Part shown: positions 36,534 through 45,725 of the stretch, piece after piece
Position numbering within the stretch: the first letter of the stretch is position 1
Layout: each line of letters begins with the position of its first letter
Origin: Vreelandella zhaodongensis
Lineage (GTDB): Bacteria > Pseudomonadota > Gammaproteobacteria > Pseudomonadales > Halomonadaceae
NCBI RefSeq assembly: GCF_013415115.1
Contig: NZ_JACCDD010000007.1
Location: forward strand, 62,001-126,000
Direction of reading: 5' to 3'
DNA: 64,000 nt
Made by a program: the position numbers and the translations under genes
The notes under the pieces: model-generated
Told to the model about the DNA's origin: nothing
What the model saw: the letters and a program-made list of their open reading frames with translations, nothing else
Database searches by the model: none

Positions 36534-36999
36534 CGCAACAACTCTTTATTTTTCGACCGCTGCCACATAGGCAGCGTTCGTTTCGCCGTGGCTTGAGGCG
36601 CTCAATAGTCGGCACGCCATCCACATACCACCAGCGCCCATCTTCAAACACAAACCGCGAGCTTTCTTCCAGCACATGCCAGCGGTTTTGTTCACGAAAG
36701 TAGGCTAAAAAATGTACCGTGCCCTGCCCCTCTTTTGCGGACGGCGCGGCAACAATCGTGAGCGATTTCCATTGGGAGTCTGGGTCGGGCGGTAGCTGTG
36801 CTGGCCGCGTTGACGCATGCCAAGTGGCAAGTAGGTAATCGCGGCTATTCAACGCAAATGCCGTATAACGTGAACGCATTAGCGCTTCCGGCGTAGGTGC
36901 CGTTGCACCTTGGTGATAAGGCTGGCAACACGCCGTGAATGCAGCACCACTGCCACACGGGCAGTTGCCTGACGGTGAGACTGGCGTTGAAAGCGTCAT
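36526..36999 (-). CDS. ychJ: YchJ family protein with SEC-C zinc motifs
   Basis: A 157-residue protein with a Cys-rich N-terminus ([18 protein letters not shown], residues about 13-30) and a second SEC-C motif at the end ([16 protein letters not shown]). A cystatin-like NTF2-type fold lies in between ([25 protein letters not shown]). E. coli YchJ has the same size and layout. Function not established; the SEC-C motifs probably bind zinc. Confidence 0.9.
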   Translation of the reverse strand: MTLSTPVSPSGNCPCGSGAAFTACCQPYHQGATAPTPEALMRSRYTAFALNSRDYLLATWHASTRPAQLPPDPDSQWKSLTIVAAPSAKEGQGTVHFLAYFREQNRWHVLEESSRFVFEDGRWWYVDGVPTIERLKPRRNERCLCGSGRKIKSCCGE

Positions 37000-37153
37000 A
37001 TTGAAGGCTCTGTATTCTTTGGTTTATAGACTTGGTATACGTTTTGTTTCGGTATTGGCACAGAGTTAGGTATAGTACCAGAGCTACATCATCAGACAGA
37101 CGGAGTACGTAACACGATCGATCATTCTTTCCAAACGCAGTGGAGGTTCTCCT

Positions 37154-37465
37154 ATGAAGGTTTACAAACCCGAATGGCAGTGCACGTTTAGCGTAAACGA
37201 AGGCGCGGTAGAATCAGCAACCTGGAAAGAGCGAATCGCGTGGCGGCTTAGACAAATCGCCGACCGACTAGAGGGCGGTGGCCGTACGGTAAAAATCGAC
37301 TACAACGTCTCTCCGCACGTAAGCCGAGACGAAGTTGATACCTGTTTGGGGAAAGGGTTTGAGGTGACTCAGCGGCTGCTGACCCAACTTGCCCGCCAAC
37401 AGGCCTGCGAAGATGTGATGCGCCACGTGAAAGCAGAGCTTTACGAAGAGCAACATCAGCATTAA
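37154..37465 (+). CDS. Hypothetical protein, 103 residues
   Basis: ATG 37154 is preceded by GGAGGTTCTCCT, a strong ribosome binding site, and the gene is followed by a clear terminator, so it is a monocistronic real gene. The protein is soluble and charged, with an amphipathic helix WKERIAWRLRQIADRLEGG (about 24-42), then RTVKIDYNVSPHVSRDEVDTCL and a helical tail ending EEQHQH. I do not recognise a family. Confidence 0.7.
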   Translation: MKVYKPEWQCTFSVNEGAVESATWKERIAWRLRQIADRLEGGGRTVKIDYNVSPHVSRDEVDTCLGKGFEVTQRLLTQLARQQACEDVMRHVKAELYEEQHQH

Positions 37466-37495
37466 TTGCAATAAGCACCATAGAAACGTTTCAGA

Positions 37496-37533
37496 AAAAC
37501 ACCCGCCCGTTTAACCATTGGCGGGTGTTTTTT
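37496..37533 (+). terminator. Terminator after the 103-residue gene
   Basis: The stem AACACCCGCC/GGCGGGTGTT, loop of about 11 nt, is followed by TTTTATT. It begins 31 bp after the stop codon. Confidence 0.85.
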
Positions 37534-37583
37534 ATTGCGTGCTATTTATCACGTGTTATTTCTTAAGTGCTACTTAGCAGTCA

Positions 37584-38753
37584 TCAACCCGAAAAGGGTG
37601 TTTCTAACGCCTGTCCTAATCGCTGCATAAACGCCGTGCACTCATGCAGTTGAGCCGTTTCAATATACTCATCGGGTTGATGCGCCTGAGCGATACTGCC
37701 CGGTCCTAAAATAATGGTTTGCAGCCCCTGGCCTTGGAACTGCCCTGCCTCGGTGGCGTAAGCCACCGCATGATGACAGCAGGCGTGTGGCAGGTGGTCT
37801 TTGGCTAAGCGAAGTACCTGATCGTTATCGCGGTCGGCAAGCCCCGGCACCGTGACGTTTAAGGGTTCCGTAACAATCTCAACCTGCTTGCCTTTAGCCT
37901 GTAACTCAGCAGTTAGCTGCTCACAAAACGCCTGATAACGCGCGTAAATCTCGTCAAATGACTCCGTGGGCAGGTGGCGAATTTCCCACTCGAACTGGCA
38001 CTCCCGCGCCATAATATTGATCGCCGTGCCGCCCTTTATTTTGCCAACATGCAGGCTGGTATGAGGCACATTAAAGGCATTGTCGACTCGGCCCTCTTCC
38101 ACCAATGCCGCCATGGTGTCTTCAATAAACGTGACCAGCCTTGCCGCAACGTGGATGGCTGACGTTCCTTGATTCACTTGGCTACTGTGGGCCTCTCGCC
38201 CAATCACGGTGGTGCGCAAATTCGTCGCGCCTTTTTGGGCGACCACTGGCTGCATGTCGGTAGGTTCACCAACAATCACATGGGCAGTGGTGGAGTAGTG
38301 CTCGTAGAAGCGCTTAATAAGACTGGGGGCCCCCACACAGCCAATTTCTTCGTCGTACGAAAACCCGAAATAGATAGGCTGCTTCAGCGATGCATTGACC
38401 CAGGTAGGCACCATGGCCAACGCACAGGCAATAAAGCCTTTCATATCACAGGTGCCACGCCCGTAAAGACGGCCATCTTCACCCTCGCGTAGAGTAAACG
38501 GGTCGCTCGACCATGGCTGACCAGCCACGGGCACCACATCGGTATGCCCAGAAAGCATCACGCCGCCAGGCACATCAGGACCAACCCGAGCAACCAGGTT
38601 GGCCTTGGTGCCACAGGGGCTCATCACCCGCTCTGAAGATACGCCGTACTTTTCCAAATAGCGCTCAACAAATTCAATCAAGGCCAAATTTGATTCGCTG
38701 GAGGTGGTATCAAACGACACCAGCTTCGCCAGTAACGTAGTCGCGTCAGTCAT
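37584..38753 (-). CDS. argE: Acetylornithine deacetylase ArgE
   Basis: Removes acetyl from N-acetylornithine in arginine synthesis. The 389-residue M20 enzyme shows SGHTDVVPVAGQPW near 67-80, YGRGTCDMKGFIACA near 97-111, SYDEEIGCVGA near 134-144, GEPTDMQPVVAQKG near 165-178, and the C-terminal GPGSIAQAHQPDEYIE near 352-367. Length and all motifs match ArgE of E. coli (383). GAGAGCAGT precedes ATG 38753. Confidence 0.92.
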   Translation of the reverse strand: MTDATTLLAKLVSFDTTSSESNLALIEFVERYLEKYGVSSERVMSPCGTKANLVARVGPDVPGGVMLSGHTDVVPVAGQPWSSDPFTLREGEDGRLYGRGTCDMKGFIACALAMVPTWVNASLKQPIYFGFSYDEEIGCVGAPSLIKRFYEHYSTTAHVIVGEPTDMQPVVAQKGATNLRTTVIGREAHSSQVNQGTSAIHVAARLVTFIEDTMAALVEEGRVDNAFNVPHTSLHVGKIKGGTAINIMARECQFEWEIRHLPTESFDEIYARYQAFCEQLTAELQAKGKQVEIVTEPLNVTVPGLADRDNDQVLRLAKDHLPHACCHHAVAYATEAGQFQGQGLQTIILGPGSIAQAHQPDEYIETAQLHECTAFMQRLGQALETPFSG

Positions 38754-38843
38754 ACTGCTCTCGTTAGTTAGTCTCTTAATAACACCCTATCACCGCCATT
38801 CGCCTTTTCCTACTTGACGGGCTTGCTGGCAACATTACGTTAA

Positions 38844-38883
38844 CCGTCACGTCAAGTTCATCGTGCATTCATGAAAACGTCAT
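38844..38883 (+). promoter_or_regulatory. Degenerate Pho-box array upstream of ugpB
   Basis: Four 7-mers at exact 11-bp period, CCGTCAC (38844), AGTTCAT (38855), CATTCAT (38866) and ACGTCAT (38877), each keep TCA at the same place, as in the CTGTCAT half-site. They end 72 bp before the ugpB ATG. In E. coli the ugp operon is PhoB-controlled. Confidence 0.55.
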
Positions 38884-38954
38884 CTACACTTTCTATTGTT
38901 CAGTGCACCCAAAAACTTAACAAACGTACTGCGCACGACCCACAAGGAGCTGTT

Positions 38955-40280
38955 ATGTCACGTTTCACGCTGCACGCGCTTGCCCTCGGTGTGGCTACCG
39001 CCACGTTCAGCCTTTCCGCTCACTCTGCAACCAACGTAAATTGGTGGCATGCCATGGGCGGCCAGCTTGGTGAAATTCTTGAGCAGATGACCGAGGATTT
39101 TAACGCCTCACAGGAAGACTACCGCGTGACACCCAGCTACCGCGGCAACTATACCGAAACGATGACCGGTGCCATTGCAGCCTTCCGCGCCGGTGAGCAG
39201 CCGCATATTTTGCAAGTGTTTGAAGTCGGCACCGGCACCATGATGAATGCAGCTGGCGCTGTTTACCCTGTTTATCAACTCATGGAAGAACACGGTCGTG
39301 CGTTTGATCGCGAGGACTTCCTACCCGCCGTGGTTGGTTACTACACCGATGCCAACGGCAATCTACTATCGTTTCCGTTCAACTCCTCAACGCCAATTAT
39401 GTATTACAACCGCGATGTGTTTGAGGAAGCAGGGTTAGACCCAGAGCAGCCACCGCAAACCTGGGAAGAAATGGCTGAGTACGCAACTCAAATGACTGAG
39501 GCAGGCGCGGCTCGATGTGGTTTTACTTCCTCATGGCCAAGCTGGGTGATGCTGGAAAACTTCTCGGCCATGCATAACCTGCCCTTGGGCACACTGGAGA
39601 ATGGCTTCGGGGGCCTAGAAACCGAACTGAACTTCAACAACGAACACGTAGCCCGCCACTGGGATAATCTAAAAGCGTGGCAAGAAGAGGGCCTATATCG
39701 TTGGGGTGGCCCTGGCCCTGGTGATGATGCGTTACCAATGTTCTATTCTGGAGATTGCGCCATTTTCTTCGGCTCTTCCGCTTCGCGGGCAGATATTGCC
39801 GCTAACGCAGACTTTGAGGTTGGCTTTGGTATGCTGCCCTACTACGCTGACGTAGACGGCGCGCCGCAGAACTCGATTATTGGTGGCGCTACCCTATGGG
39901 CACTGCAAGGCCACAGCGATGAAGAGTACGAGGCCGTTGCCGCCTTCTTCGAGTATCTCTCGCAGCCCGAGGTGCAAGCTGAGTGGCACCAAAAGACCGG
40001 CTACCTGCCCATTACCCAGGCGGCCTGGGACCTAAGCGCAGAGCAGGGTTATTACGACGAGAACCCAGGTGCTGATACCTCCATCAAGCAAATGACGCTA
40101 AACGAGCCAACCGAAAACTCGAAGGGTCTGCGCTTTGGTAACTTCGTACAGATTCGCGACATCATTTCTGAAGAGATGGAAGCCGTGATGAGTGGCCGCA
40201 AGGATGGGCAGAAAGCATCTGACGATGCTGTCCGTCGAGGCAACAACTTATTGCGCGATTTCGAAGCCGCTAACCAATAA
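38955..40280 (+). CDS. ugpB: sn-glycerol-3-phosphate ABC transporter substrate-binding protein UgpB
   Basis: Periplasmic receptor for glycerol-3-phosphate and its diesters, a phosphate-starvation nutrient source. From ATG 38955 (AAGGAG 6 bp upstream; the open frame to 38871 lacks a site) it has about 441 residues. The signal peptide ends SLSAHSA and the mature start is TNVNWWHAMGGQLGE. Conserved UgpB stretches include YRGNYTETMTGAIAAFRAGEQPHILQVFEVGTGTM and SFPFNSSTPIMYYN. First gene of ugpBAEC, with a Pho-like repeat array upstream. Confidence 0.93.
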   Translation: MSRFTLHALALGVATATFSLSAHSATNVNWWHAMGGQLGEILEQMTEDFNASQEDYRVTPSYRGNYTETMTGAIAAFRAGEQPHILQVFEVGTGTMMNAAGAVYPVYQLMEEHGRAFDREDFLPAVVGYYTDANGNLLSFPFNSSTPIMYYNRDVFEEAGLDPEQPPQTWEEMAEYATQMTEAGAARCGFTSSWPSWVMLENFSAMHNLPLGTLENGFGGLETELNFNNEHVARHWDNLKAWQEEGLYRWGGPGPGDDALPMFYSGDCAIFFGSSASRADIAANADFEVGFGMLPYYADVDGAPQNSIIGGATLWALQGHSDEEYEAVAAFFEYLSQPEVQAEWHQKTGYLPITQAAWDLSAEQGYYDENPGADTSIKQMTLNEPTENSKGLRFGNFVQIRDIISEEMEAVMSGRKDGQKASDDAVRRGNNLLRDFEAANQ

Positions 40281-40294
40281 ACCAAAAAACCTTT

Positions 40295-40320
40295 CGCCGT
40301 CTACTGATCGGTAGGCGGCG
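40295..40320 (+). promoter_or_regulatory. Intercistronic hairpin between ugpB and ugpA
   Basis: CGCCGTCTAC pairs with GTAGGCGGCG (one G-U pair) around loop TGATCG. There is no T-run. Same place and type as the phnD-phnC hairpin, so it probably stabilises the receptor mRNA or partly ends transcription. Confidence 0.55.
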
Positions 40321-40347
40321 CATTCGTTTGTTGTAAGGTGAGCTTCA

Positions 40348-41232
40348 ATGCAGACCAAACGCATGACCTTCCCAGGGCGTTTTTTGCCCTATGCCCTGTT
40401 GGCTCCCCAGGTCATTATTACGCTAATCTTCTTTATTTGGCCGGCCGGCAAAGCAATGTACCAGTCATTGCTTCGCGAGGATGCATTCGGCCTGCGTACG
40501 ACTTTTGTTGGGTTGGAAAACTTTGCCCGACTGTTCCGTGATGGGGACTATCTCAACTCGCTATCGGTGACTGCTGTCTTCGCCGTAGGTACTACGCTGA
40601 TTTCTATGTCAGTGGCGCTGCTGTTGGCCAGCACCGTTAACCGTATGATTCGCTCACGCAGCACTTACACCACGCTACTGGTATGGCCCTACGCCATCGC
40701 CCCCGCCATTGCTGGGGTATTGTGGTGGTTTATCTTTAATCCCTCCATTGGCATCGTGCCCTATCTGCTGGATATGGTCGGCTACAACTGGAACCATCGA
40801 ACCTCGGGAAATGATGCAATGCTACTGGTGGTATTAGCGGCTGCCTGGAAACAGATCTCCTACAACTTCTTGTTTTTTTTAGCCGGTATGCAATCTATTC
40901 CTCAGTCACTTATCGAAGCGGCGGCCATTGACGGCGCTAGCCCAATGAAACGCTTCTGGACCATTGTGTTCCCGCTACTAACGCCCACCACCTTCTTCCT
41001 AATGGTCGTCAACGTGGTCTACGCCATGTTCGACACCTTCGGCATTATCCACGCCACAACCCAAGGCGGCCCATCACAAGCCACCAACACTCTGGTCTAT
41101 AAGGTTTACGCCGACGGTTTTATTGGCCTTAACCTAGGCTCTTCAGCCGCTCAGTCGGTCATTTTGATGGTCATTGTGATTCTGCTCACCGTGGTGCAGT
41201 TCCGCTTTATTGAACGACGAGTAAATTACTAA
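40348..41232 (+). CDS. ugpA: sn-glycerol-3-phosphate ABC transporter permease UgpA
   Basis: Inner-membrane permease of 294 residues, six TM segments. The coupling-helix signature [24 protein letters not shown] lies near 190-213. The N-terminus ([20 protein letters not shown]) and the ending [12 protein letters not shown] match UgpA. Second gene of the operon. Confidence 0.93.
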   Translation: MQTKRMTFPGRFLPYALLAPQVIITLIFFIWPAGKAMYQSLLREDAFGLRTTFVGLENFARLFRDGDYLNSLSVTAVFAVGTTLISMSVALLLASTVNRMIRSRSTYTTLLVWPYAIAPAIAGVLWWFIFNPSIGIVPYLLDMVGYNWNHRTSGNDAMLLVVLAAAWKQISYNFLFFLAGMQSIPQSLIEAAAIDGASPMKRFWTIVFPLLTPTTFFLMVVNVVYAMFDTFGIIHATTQGGPSQATNTLVYKVYADGFIGLNLGSSAAQSVILMVIVILLTVVQFRFIERRVNY

Positions 41233-41272
41233 TGCCGATTTTCCAGACACTTACTAACCAGAGAGCCTTGTG

Positions 41273-42121
41273 ATGGTTGAAAACCGCCCCTGGGCCAATG
41301 TGTTTGCCCATACCATCCTAATCATTGGCGTCGCGCTAGTGGTTTTCCCGGTATACATCGCAATTGTCGCCTCGACTCATGGGCCGGGAGAGTTTTTGCG
41401 CGGCACACTGCCCCTATTGCCAGGCCCACATGCCATCGATAACTACAAAGCCATGTGGAATACAGGCCTTTCTCGGGCTGGCGCACCACCGGCTGGGCAG
41501 ATGCTGTGGAACAGTTTTGTAATGGCGATGGCAATTACCATAGGCAAACTGTCAATTTCGCTGCTATCAGCGTTTGCGATTGTTTACTTCCGCTTCCGCT
41601 TCCGGATGTTCTTTTTTTGGATCATTTTTATCACCCTGATGCTACCGGTGGAGGTGCGTATTATTCCCACTTTTCAAGTCGTGGCAGACCTGAAGATGCT
41701 CAACAGCTTCGCGGGACTTTCAATACCACTGATTGCGTCGGCAACGGCGACGTTCCTATTTCGTCAGTTCTTTATGACGGTACCGGAAGAGATGTTAGAG
41801 GCGGCACGGGTGGATGGCGCAGGCCCGCTGAAGTTTTTTAAAGACATCTTAATGCCACTTTCCATTACCAATATCGCGGCGCTATTTGTGATCATGTTTA
41901 TCTACGGCTGGAACCAGTATCTCTGGCCACTACTGATCACCACTGACCCCGACTACTACACCATTGTGATGGGCATCCAACGCATGACCACCGCCGCCGA
42001 TGGCGACCCCCAGTGGCATTTGGTAATGGCTGCTGTCGTCATGGCGGCTCTGCCTCCAGTGCTAGTCGTACTCTTCATGCAACGCTTGTTTGTGAAAGGC
42101 CTGACCGAGACGGAGAAATAA
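41273..42121 (+). CDS. ugpE: sn-glycerol-3-phosphate ABC transporter permease UgpE
   Basis: Inner-membrane permease of 282 residues that pairs with UgpA. Coupling signature [22 protein letters not shown] near 185-206; typical UgpE sequences include [11 protein letters not shown] and [16 protein letters not shown] 41273 is chosen (product MVENRPW); a GTG one codon earlier is possible. ugpC follows after 1 bp. Confidence 0.93.
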   Translation: MVENRPWANVFAHTILIIGVALVVFPVYIAIVASTHGPGEFLRGTLPLLPGPHAIDNYKAMWNTGLSRAGAPPAGQMLWNSFVMAMAITIGKLSISLLSAFAIVYFRFRFRMFFFWIIFITLMLPVEVRIIPTFQVVADLKMLNSFAGLSIPLIASATATFLFRQFFMTVPEEMLEAARVDGAGPLKFFKDILMPLSITNIAALFVIMFIYGWNQYLWPLLITTDPDYYTIVMGIQRMTTAADGDPQWHLVMAAVVMAALPPVLVVLFMQRLFVKGLTETEK

Positions 42122-42122
42122 G

Positions 42123-43178
42123 ATGGCCAGTATTACCTTGGAAAGGCTCAAGAAAACCTACAGTGGCAACGTCGATGCAGTGAGAGGCATTGATTTAGCC
42201 ATCGAAGATGGTGAATTTGTTGTCCTCGTTGGACCATCCGGTTGCGGAAAATCCACCCTGCTGCGCATGGTCGCTGGGCTTGAAACCATCACCGATGGCA
42301 CACTAAAAATTGGTGACAAGGTGGTCAATCACTTGGAGCCTGCCGAACGCGATATCGCCATGGTGTTCCAAAACTATGCGCTCTACCCACACATGACGGT
42401 ATACAACAACCTAGCCTATGGTTTGAAAAACCGTGGCTTTAAAAAAGACGATATTGAGAGTCGCGTTAATACCGCTGCTAAAATGCTTGAAATTGAAGAT
42501 TTTTTGCAGCGCAAGCCACGCCAACTGTCCGGCGGCCAGCGCCAGCGCGTGGCCATGGGGCGGGCCCTAGTGCGCGAGCCCGCCGCTTTCTTATTCGATG
42601 AACCGCTTTCCAACCTCGACGCCAAACTGCGCGTGCAGATGCGGGTAGAGATCAAACAGCTGCAGCGCCGCCTAAAAACCACCAGCCTTTACGTCACCCA
42701 CGATCAATTGGAAGCAATGACCCTTGGTGACCGTTTGGTGGTATTAAACGCTGGGGAAATTGAGCAGGTGGGCACGCCAATGGAGATATTCGCCCGCCCG
42801 GCTACGATGTTCGTAGCGGAATTTATTGGCTCACCGGCCATGAACATGCTGCCGCTGGAATATCTACACGACCAAAAAAGTGGCGGTGTGCTAACTAATT
42901 TACCCGAAGGCACCGATACCGTGGGCGTTCGCCCTGATGATATGCACCTCACCCCGCCAGATATGCCATATTTGACGATTGAAGGGACATTAATGCTCTT
43001 CGAAGCTGCCGGGGCGGAGAGCCATCTTTACGTCAACCTAGCTAGCAGCGAGCAGCCCACGGTGATTCGCACAGCAGGCCAACCACCCGTGCGTGAAGGT
43101 GAAACGCTACGCTTCTATGTGACCCGCGATGCGCTTCACCCTTTTAATAGTACCACCCGAAAGCGCACCGGTAGTTGA
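42123..43178 (+). CDS. ugpC: sn-glycerol-3-phosphate ABC transporter ATP-binding protein UgpC
   Basis: ATPase of the glycerol-3-phosphate importer, 351 residues. Walker [14 protein letters not shown] (about 37-49), Q-loop [13 protein letters not shown], signature [19 protein letters not shown] (about 135-153), Walker [12 protein letters not shown] and switch His in [12 protein letters not shown]-terminal TOBE/OB domain (about 240-351) carries GVRPDD, as in MalK-type ATPases, and may serve regulation. Last transport gene; an ECF sigma gene starts 11 bp later. Confidence 0.93.
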   Translation: MASITLERLKKTYSGNVDAVRGIDLAIEDGEFVVLVGPSGCGKSTLLRMVAGLETITDGTLKIGDKVVNHLEPAERDIAMVFQNYALYPHMTVYNNLAYGLKNRGFKKDDIESRVNTAAKMLEIEDFLQRKPRQLSGGQRQRVAMGRALVREPAAFLFDEPLSNLDAKLRVQMRVEIKQLQRRLKTTSLYVTHDQLEAMTLGDRLVVLNAGEIEQVGTPMEIFARPATMFVAEFIGSPAMNMLPLEYLHDQKSGGVLTNLPEGTDTVGVRPDDMHLTPPDMPYLTIEGTLMLFEAAGAESHLYVNLASSEQPTVIRTAGQPPVREGETLRFYVTRDALHPFNSTTRKRTGS

Positions 43179-43189
43179 GTTGGTAGCCT

Positions 43190-44419
43190 ATGGATAAAGA
43201 GCGTTATCGCCTCGACACCCTATACCGTGAACATTCCCGGCGCGTACAGGCCACACTGATCCGCCTATTAGGAGATTTCGAGCTTGCCGAAGAAGCAATG
43301 CAGGATGCCTTTGTGGCGGCGGTTCAGCAATGGCCTTTGAACGGAATACCCGATAACCCACAGGCATGGCTGATTCGTACTGGCTACCATTGCGGAGTTA
43401 ATCAGATTCGTCAGCTTAGTACGGCACGTCGCCGAGCCCATCTTCTGCTCCCCACCGACGATGCGCTGGATCTCGAACCCGCAACTATTCAAGACGATGC
43501 ACTACGACTGTTGTTCACCTGCTGCCACCCAAGCTTAAGCATGGAAGCACGCATAGCCCTCACTCTGCGGGAAATGTGTGGTCTTACCACCGAGCAGGTG
43601 GCCAGCGCGCTACTTATGAAACCTTCGACACTGGCGCAGCGCATCGTGCGTGCTAAACGCAAAATTCGTGATGCCCGCATACCTTATGCTGTGCCTGACC
43701 AGGAAGCGCTTCCTGAACGCCTGCCGGATGTACTCCAGGTTATTTATTTAGTGTTTAACGAAGGCTACTCACGCAGCATGGGCTCCCATGTCGTCGATGT
43801 CAGCTTGACGAAGGAAGCCATCCGCCTTGGTGAGGCATTAGCGGCGCTGCTGCCCAAAGGCGAGGTATTTGGGTTAATGGCACTGATGCGACTTAATGAT
43901 GCCCGCCGCGATGCCCGCCAAGATAGCGCTGGTGACTTAGTCACCCTGGACGAACAAGACAGAGACTTATGGCACCAAGAGGACATTCGTAGTGGCATAA
44001 AATGGCTTGAGCAAGCATTGGCACTTACTCCAACTGGGTATTACACACTCCAAGCGTCAATTGCCGCCGAACACTCCCAGGCTAGCAGCGCCGAACAGAC
44101 CGACTGGGGGCGAATCGTAAGACTCTACGACGCCCTATGTCGTCGCAATGACTCCCCCATTTTGGCACTCAACCGCGCAGTAGCCATTGCCATGAATGGC
44201 GACCCGACAACCGGCCTGCAGCTTCTCGACGACTTAGCCCATCACCCGCAAATGGCCCGCTACCATTTATTTTATGCGGCGCAAGCAGATTTACTGCGCC
44301 GCCTGGGTAAGCAAGATGACGCTTGCAGCGCCTACCAACAGGCACTGCTACTGACCACGTTGGATCCTGAGAAACGTTTTCTGCTAAAGCGATTAAACGA
44401 CCTAGAGCAATCGGCATAA
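43190..44419 (+). CDS. ECF RNA polymerase sigma factor with TPR-like C-terminal extension (ECF42 type)
   Basis: A 409-residue protein, far longer than a plain ECF sigma (about 190). Sigma region 2 is YREHSRRVQATLIRLLGDFELAEEAMQDAFVAAVQQWP (about 12-50). Region 4 is LTLREMCGLTTEQVASALLMKPSTLAQRIVRAKRKIRDA (about 124-162). The remainder (about 175-405) is the DUF6596/TPR-like extension (YLVFNEGYSRS, LNRAVAIAMNGDP). ECF42 sigma factors carry this extension, which is needed for activity, and lack a classical anti-sigma factor. Downstream YCII/DGPF genes complete the known ECF42 layout. It begins 11 bp after ugpC. Confidence 0.88.
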   Translation: MDKERYRLDTLYREHSRRVQATLIRLLGDFELAEEAMQDAFVAAVQQWPLNGIPDNPQAWLIRTGYHCGVNQIRQLSTARRRAHLLLPTDDALDLEPATIQDDALRLLFTCCHPSLSMEARIALTLREMCGLTTEQVASALLMKPSTLAQRIVRAKRKIRDARIPYAVPDQEALPERLPDVLQVIYLVFNEGYSRSMGSHVVDVSLTKEAIRLGEALAALLPKGEVFGLMALMRLNDARRDARQDSAGDLVTLDEQDRDLWHQEDIRSGIKWLEQALALTPTGYYTLQASIAAEHSQASSAEQTDWGRIVRLYDALCRRNDSPILALNRAVAIAMNGDPTTGLQLLDDLAHHPQMARYHLFYAAQADLLRRLGKQDDACSAYQQALLLTTLDPEKRFLLKRLNDLEQSA

Positions 44420-44435
44420 AAAAATAATAACGCCA

Positions 44436-44462
44436 TGTCGATTTAAAGCCCCGCCAAACGAC
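44436..44462 (+). promoter_or_regulatory. Candidate ECF42 target promoter
   Basis: TGTCGA at 44436-44441 and CGAC at 44459-44462, 17 bp apart, 40 bp before the YCII-glyoxalase ATG. As I recall, ECF42 promoters in Streptomyces have TGTCGA at -35 and CGA(T/C) at -10. The match lies exactly in the gap between the sigma gene and its expected targets. Confidence 0.6.
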
Positions 44463-44502
44463 TAGTGAGAGTAACTACCCTGAACTACCCAGGAGGCTCT
44501 CA

Positions 44503-45351
44503 ATGAAATTCATGCTAATACGCCGTGCCGACAGCAATACTGAAAATGGCACGCTACCGTCCCAAAGCATGCTATCGGCCATGGCCGACTATAACGCACG
44601 CATGATTCAAGCTGGGGTGCTGGTCAGCGGCAATGGCTTACGCCCAACCAGCGATGGGTGCCTGATCCATTTTGATAATGGTGCTCCCACCATTATTCCA
44701 GGGCCTTTGTCTCCAGCCAGTGAGCGCATTGCTGGCTACAGCGTACTGGAAGCCCCTTCCCTTAAGGATGCCATTGAGTGGGCAAAGCAGTGGCCTACCA
44801 TGGACGCCGACGGCAAAGTCACTCTTGAGCTACGGCGTTACTTCTCGCTGGAAGATTTTGAGCCCGGCGATGGCCTGGAGCAGCATCGTCACCACGCTCG
44901 CATTCCGGATGCCATGAACGTTTACGTTGGCTTTCCCGGCACCTGCCGGGAAGCCATGGCGTTTTATGCCGATGTGACCGGTGGTCATTTGGAGTGCCTG
45001 CTGACCTACGCTGAAACGCCTGCCGCCGAACACACACCGCCCGCTCTCCATGATCGCATTATCCATGCCTCGCTTAATCTGCGTGGTCGGCGCTTGATGG
45101 GTGCCGATATGGCAACTGAAACATATACCGCACCTCAAGGTGTACAGGTACAGCTGGAGTATCAGGATATCGACCAGGCCGCCACCACCTTTGCCCGGCT
45201 AGCAGACGGAGGAAAGATCATTATGCCGTTCGAAGCTACCTTCTGGTCATCAGGTTTCGGCATGGCAACTGATCGCTTTGGCATTCAGTGGATGATTAAC
45301 GTTGCATCAGATAACCACTGCCCGCTGGCAACTGAAGGAGATGCCCCATGA
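44503..45351 (+). CDS. YCII/DGPF-related domain fused to glyoxalase/PhnB-like domain
   Basis: A 282-residue two-domain protein. Residues 1-115 form a YCII-like ferredoxin fold (MKFMLIRRADSNTE, then GPLSPASERIAGYSVLEA), in which the family motif DGPF has become PGPL. Residues about 137-275 are a PhnB/3-demethylubiquinone methyltransferase-like vicinal oxygen chelate domain (NVYVGFPGTCREAMAFYADVTGG, FWSSGFGMATDRFGIQWMIN). CAGGAGGCTCTCA precedes the ATG. The next gene overlaps by 4 bp. Enzymatic activity unknown. Confidence 0.85.
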   Translation: MKFMLIRRADSNTENGTLPSQSMLSAMADYNARMIQAGVLVSGNGLRPTSDGCLIHFDNGAPTIIPGPLSPASERIAGYSVLEAPSLKDAIEWAKQWPTMDADGKVTLELRRYFSLEDFEPGDGLEQHRHHARIPDAMNVYVGFPGTCREAMAFYADVTGGHLECLLTYAETPAAEHTPPALHDRIIHASLNLRGRRLMGADMATETYTAPQGVQVQLEYQDIDQAATTFARLADGGKIIMPFEATFWSSGFGMATDRFGIQWMINVASDNHCPLATEGDAP

Positions 45352-45725
45352 AATACGTTGCACTGGTGTATTACCAAGAGCAAATCATCAACGCCATGAG
45401 TGAACAGGAGTGGCACGACCTCAACCAGGAGTGTATCGCTGGGGTCGAGCGCTTGAGCGCCAGCGGCAACTACCTCGCTGGGCAGCCATTACAACCGACA
45501 GAGACCGCCACCACCGTCCGAGTTCGTGATGGCGAGACATTGGTCTCCGACGGCCCCTTTGCCGAAACCAAAGAGCAATTGGCCGGTTTCTACTTACTGG
45601 AAGCCCACGACTTGAATGAGGCGCTGCAGCTCGCTAGCCGCATCCCGCCTGCTCGGTTTGGCAGCATTGAAGTACGCCCCGTTCGAGAACTCCCACCCAA
45701 AGCAGACGCTGGAGAAATATCATGA
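45348..45725 (+). CDS. YciI family (DGPF-type) protein
   Basis: A 125-residue single-domain protein: MKYVALVYYQEQIINAMSEQEW, then VSDGPFAETKEQLAGFYLLEAHDLNEAL. The SDGPFAETKEQ motif is the signature that named the DGPF proteins found beside ECF42 sigma genes. The ferredoxin-like fold suggests a small oxidoreductase or dehydrochlorinase-like enzyme, but no activity is proven. ATGA overlaps on both sides couple it to its neighbours. Confidence 0.9.
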   Translation: MKYVALVYYQEQIINAMSEQEWHDLNQECIAGVERLSASGNYLAGQPLQPTETATTVRVRDGETLVSDGPFAETKEQLAGFYLLEAHDLNEALQLASRIPPARFGSIEVRPVRELPPKADAGEIS

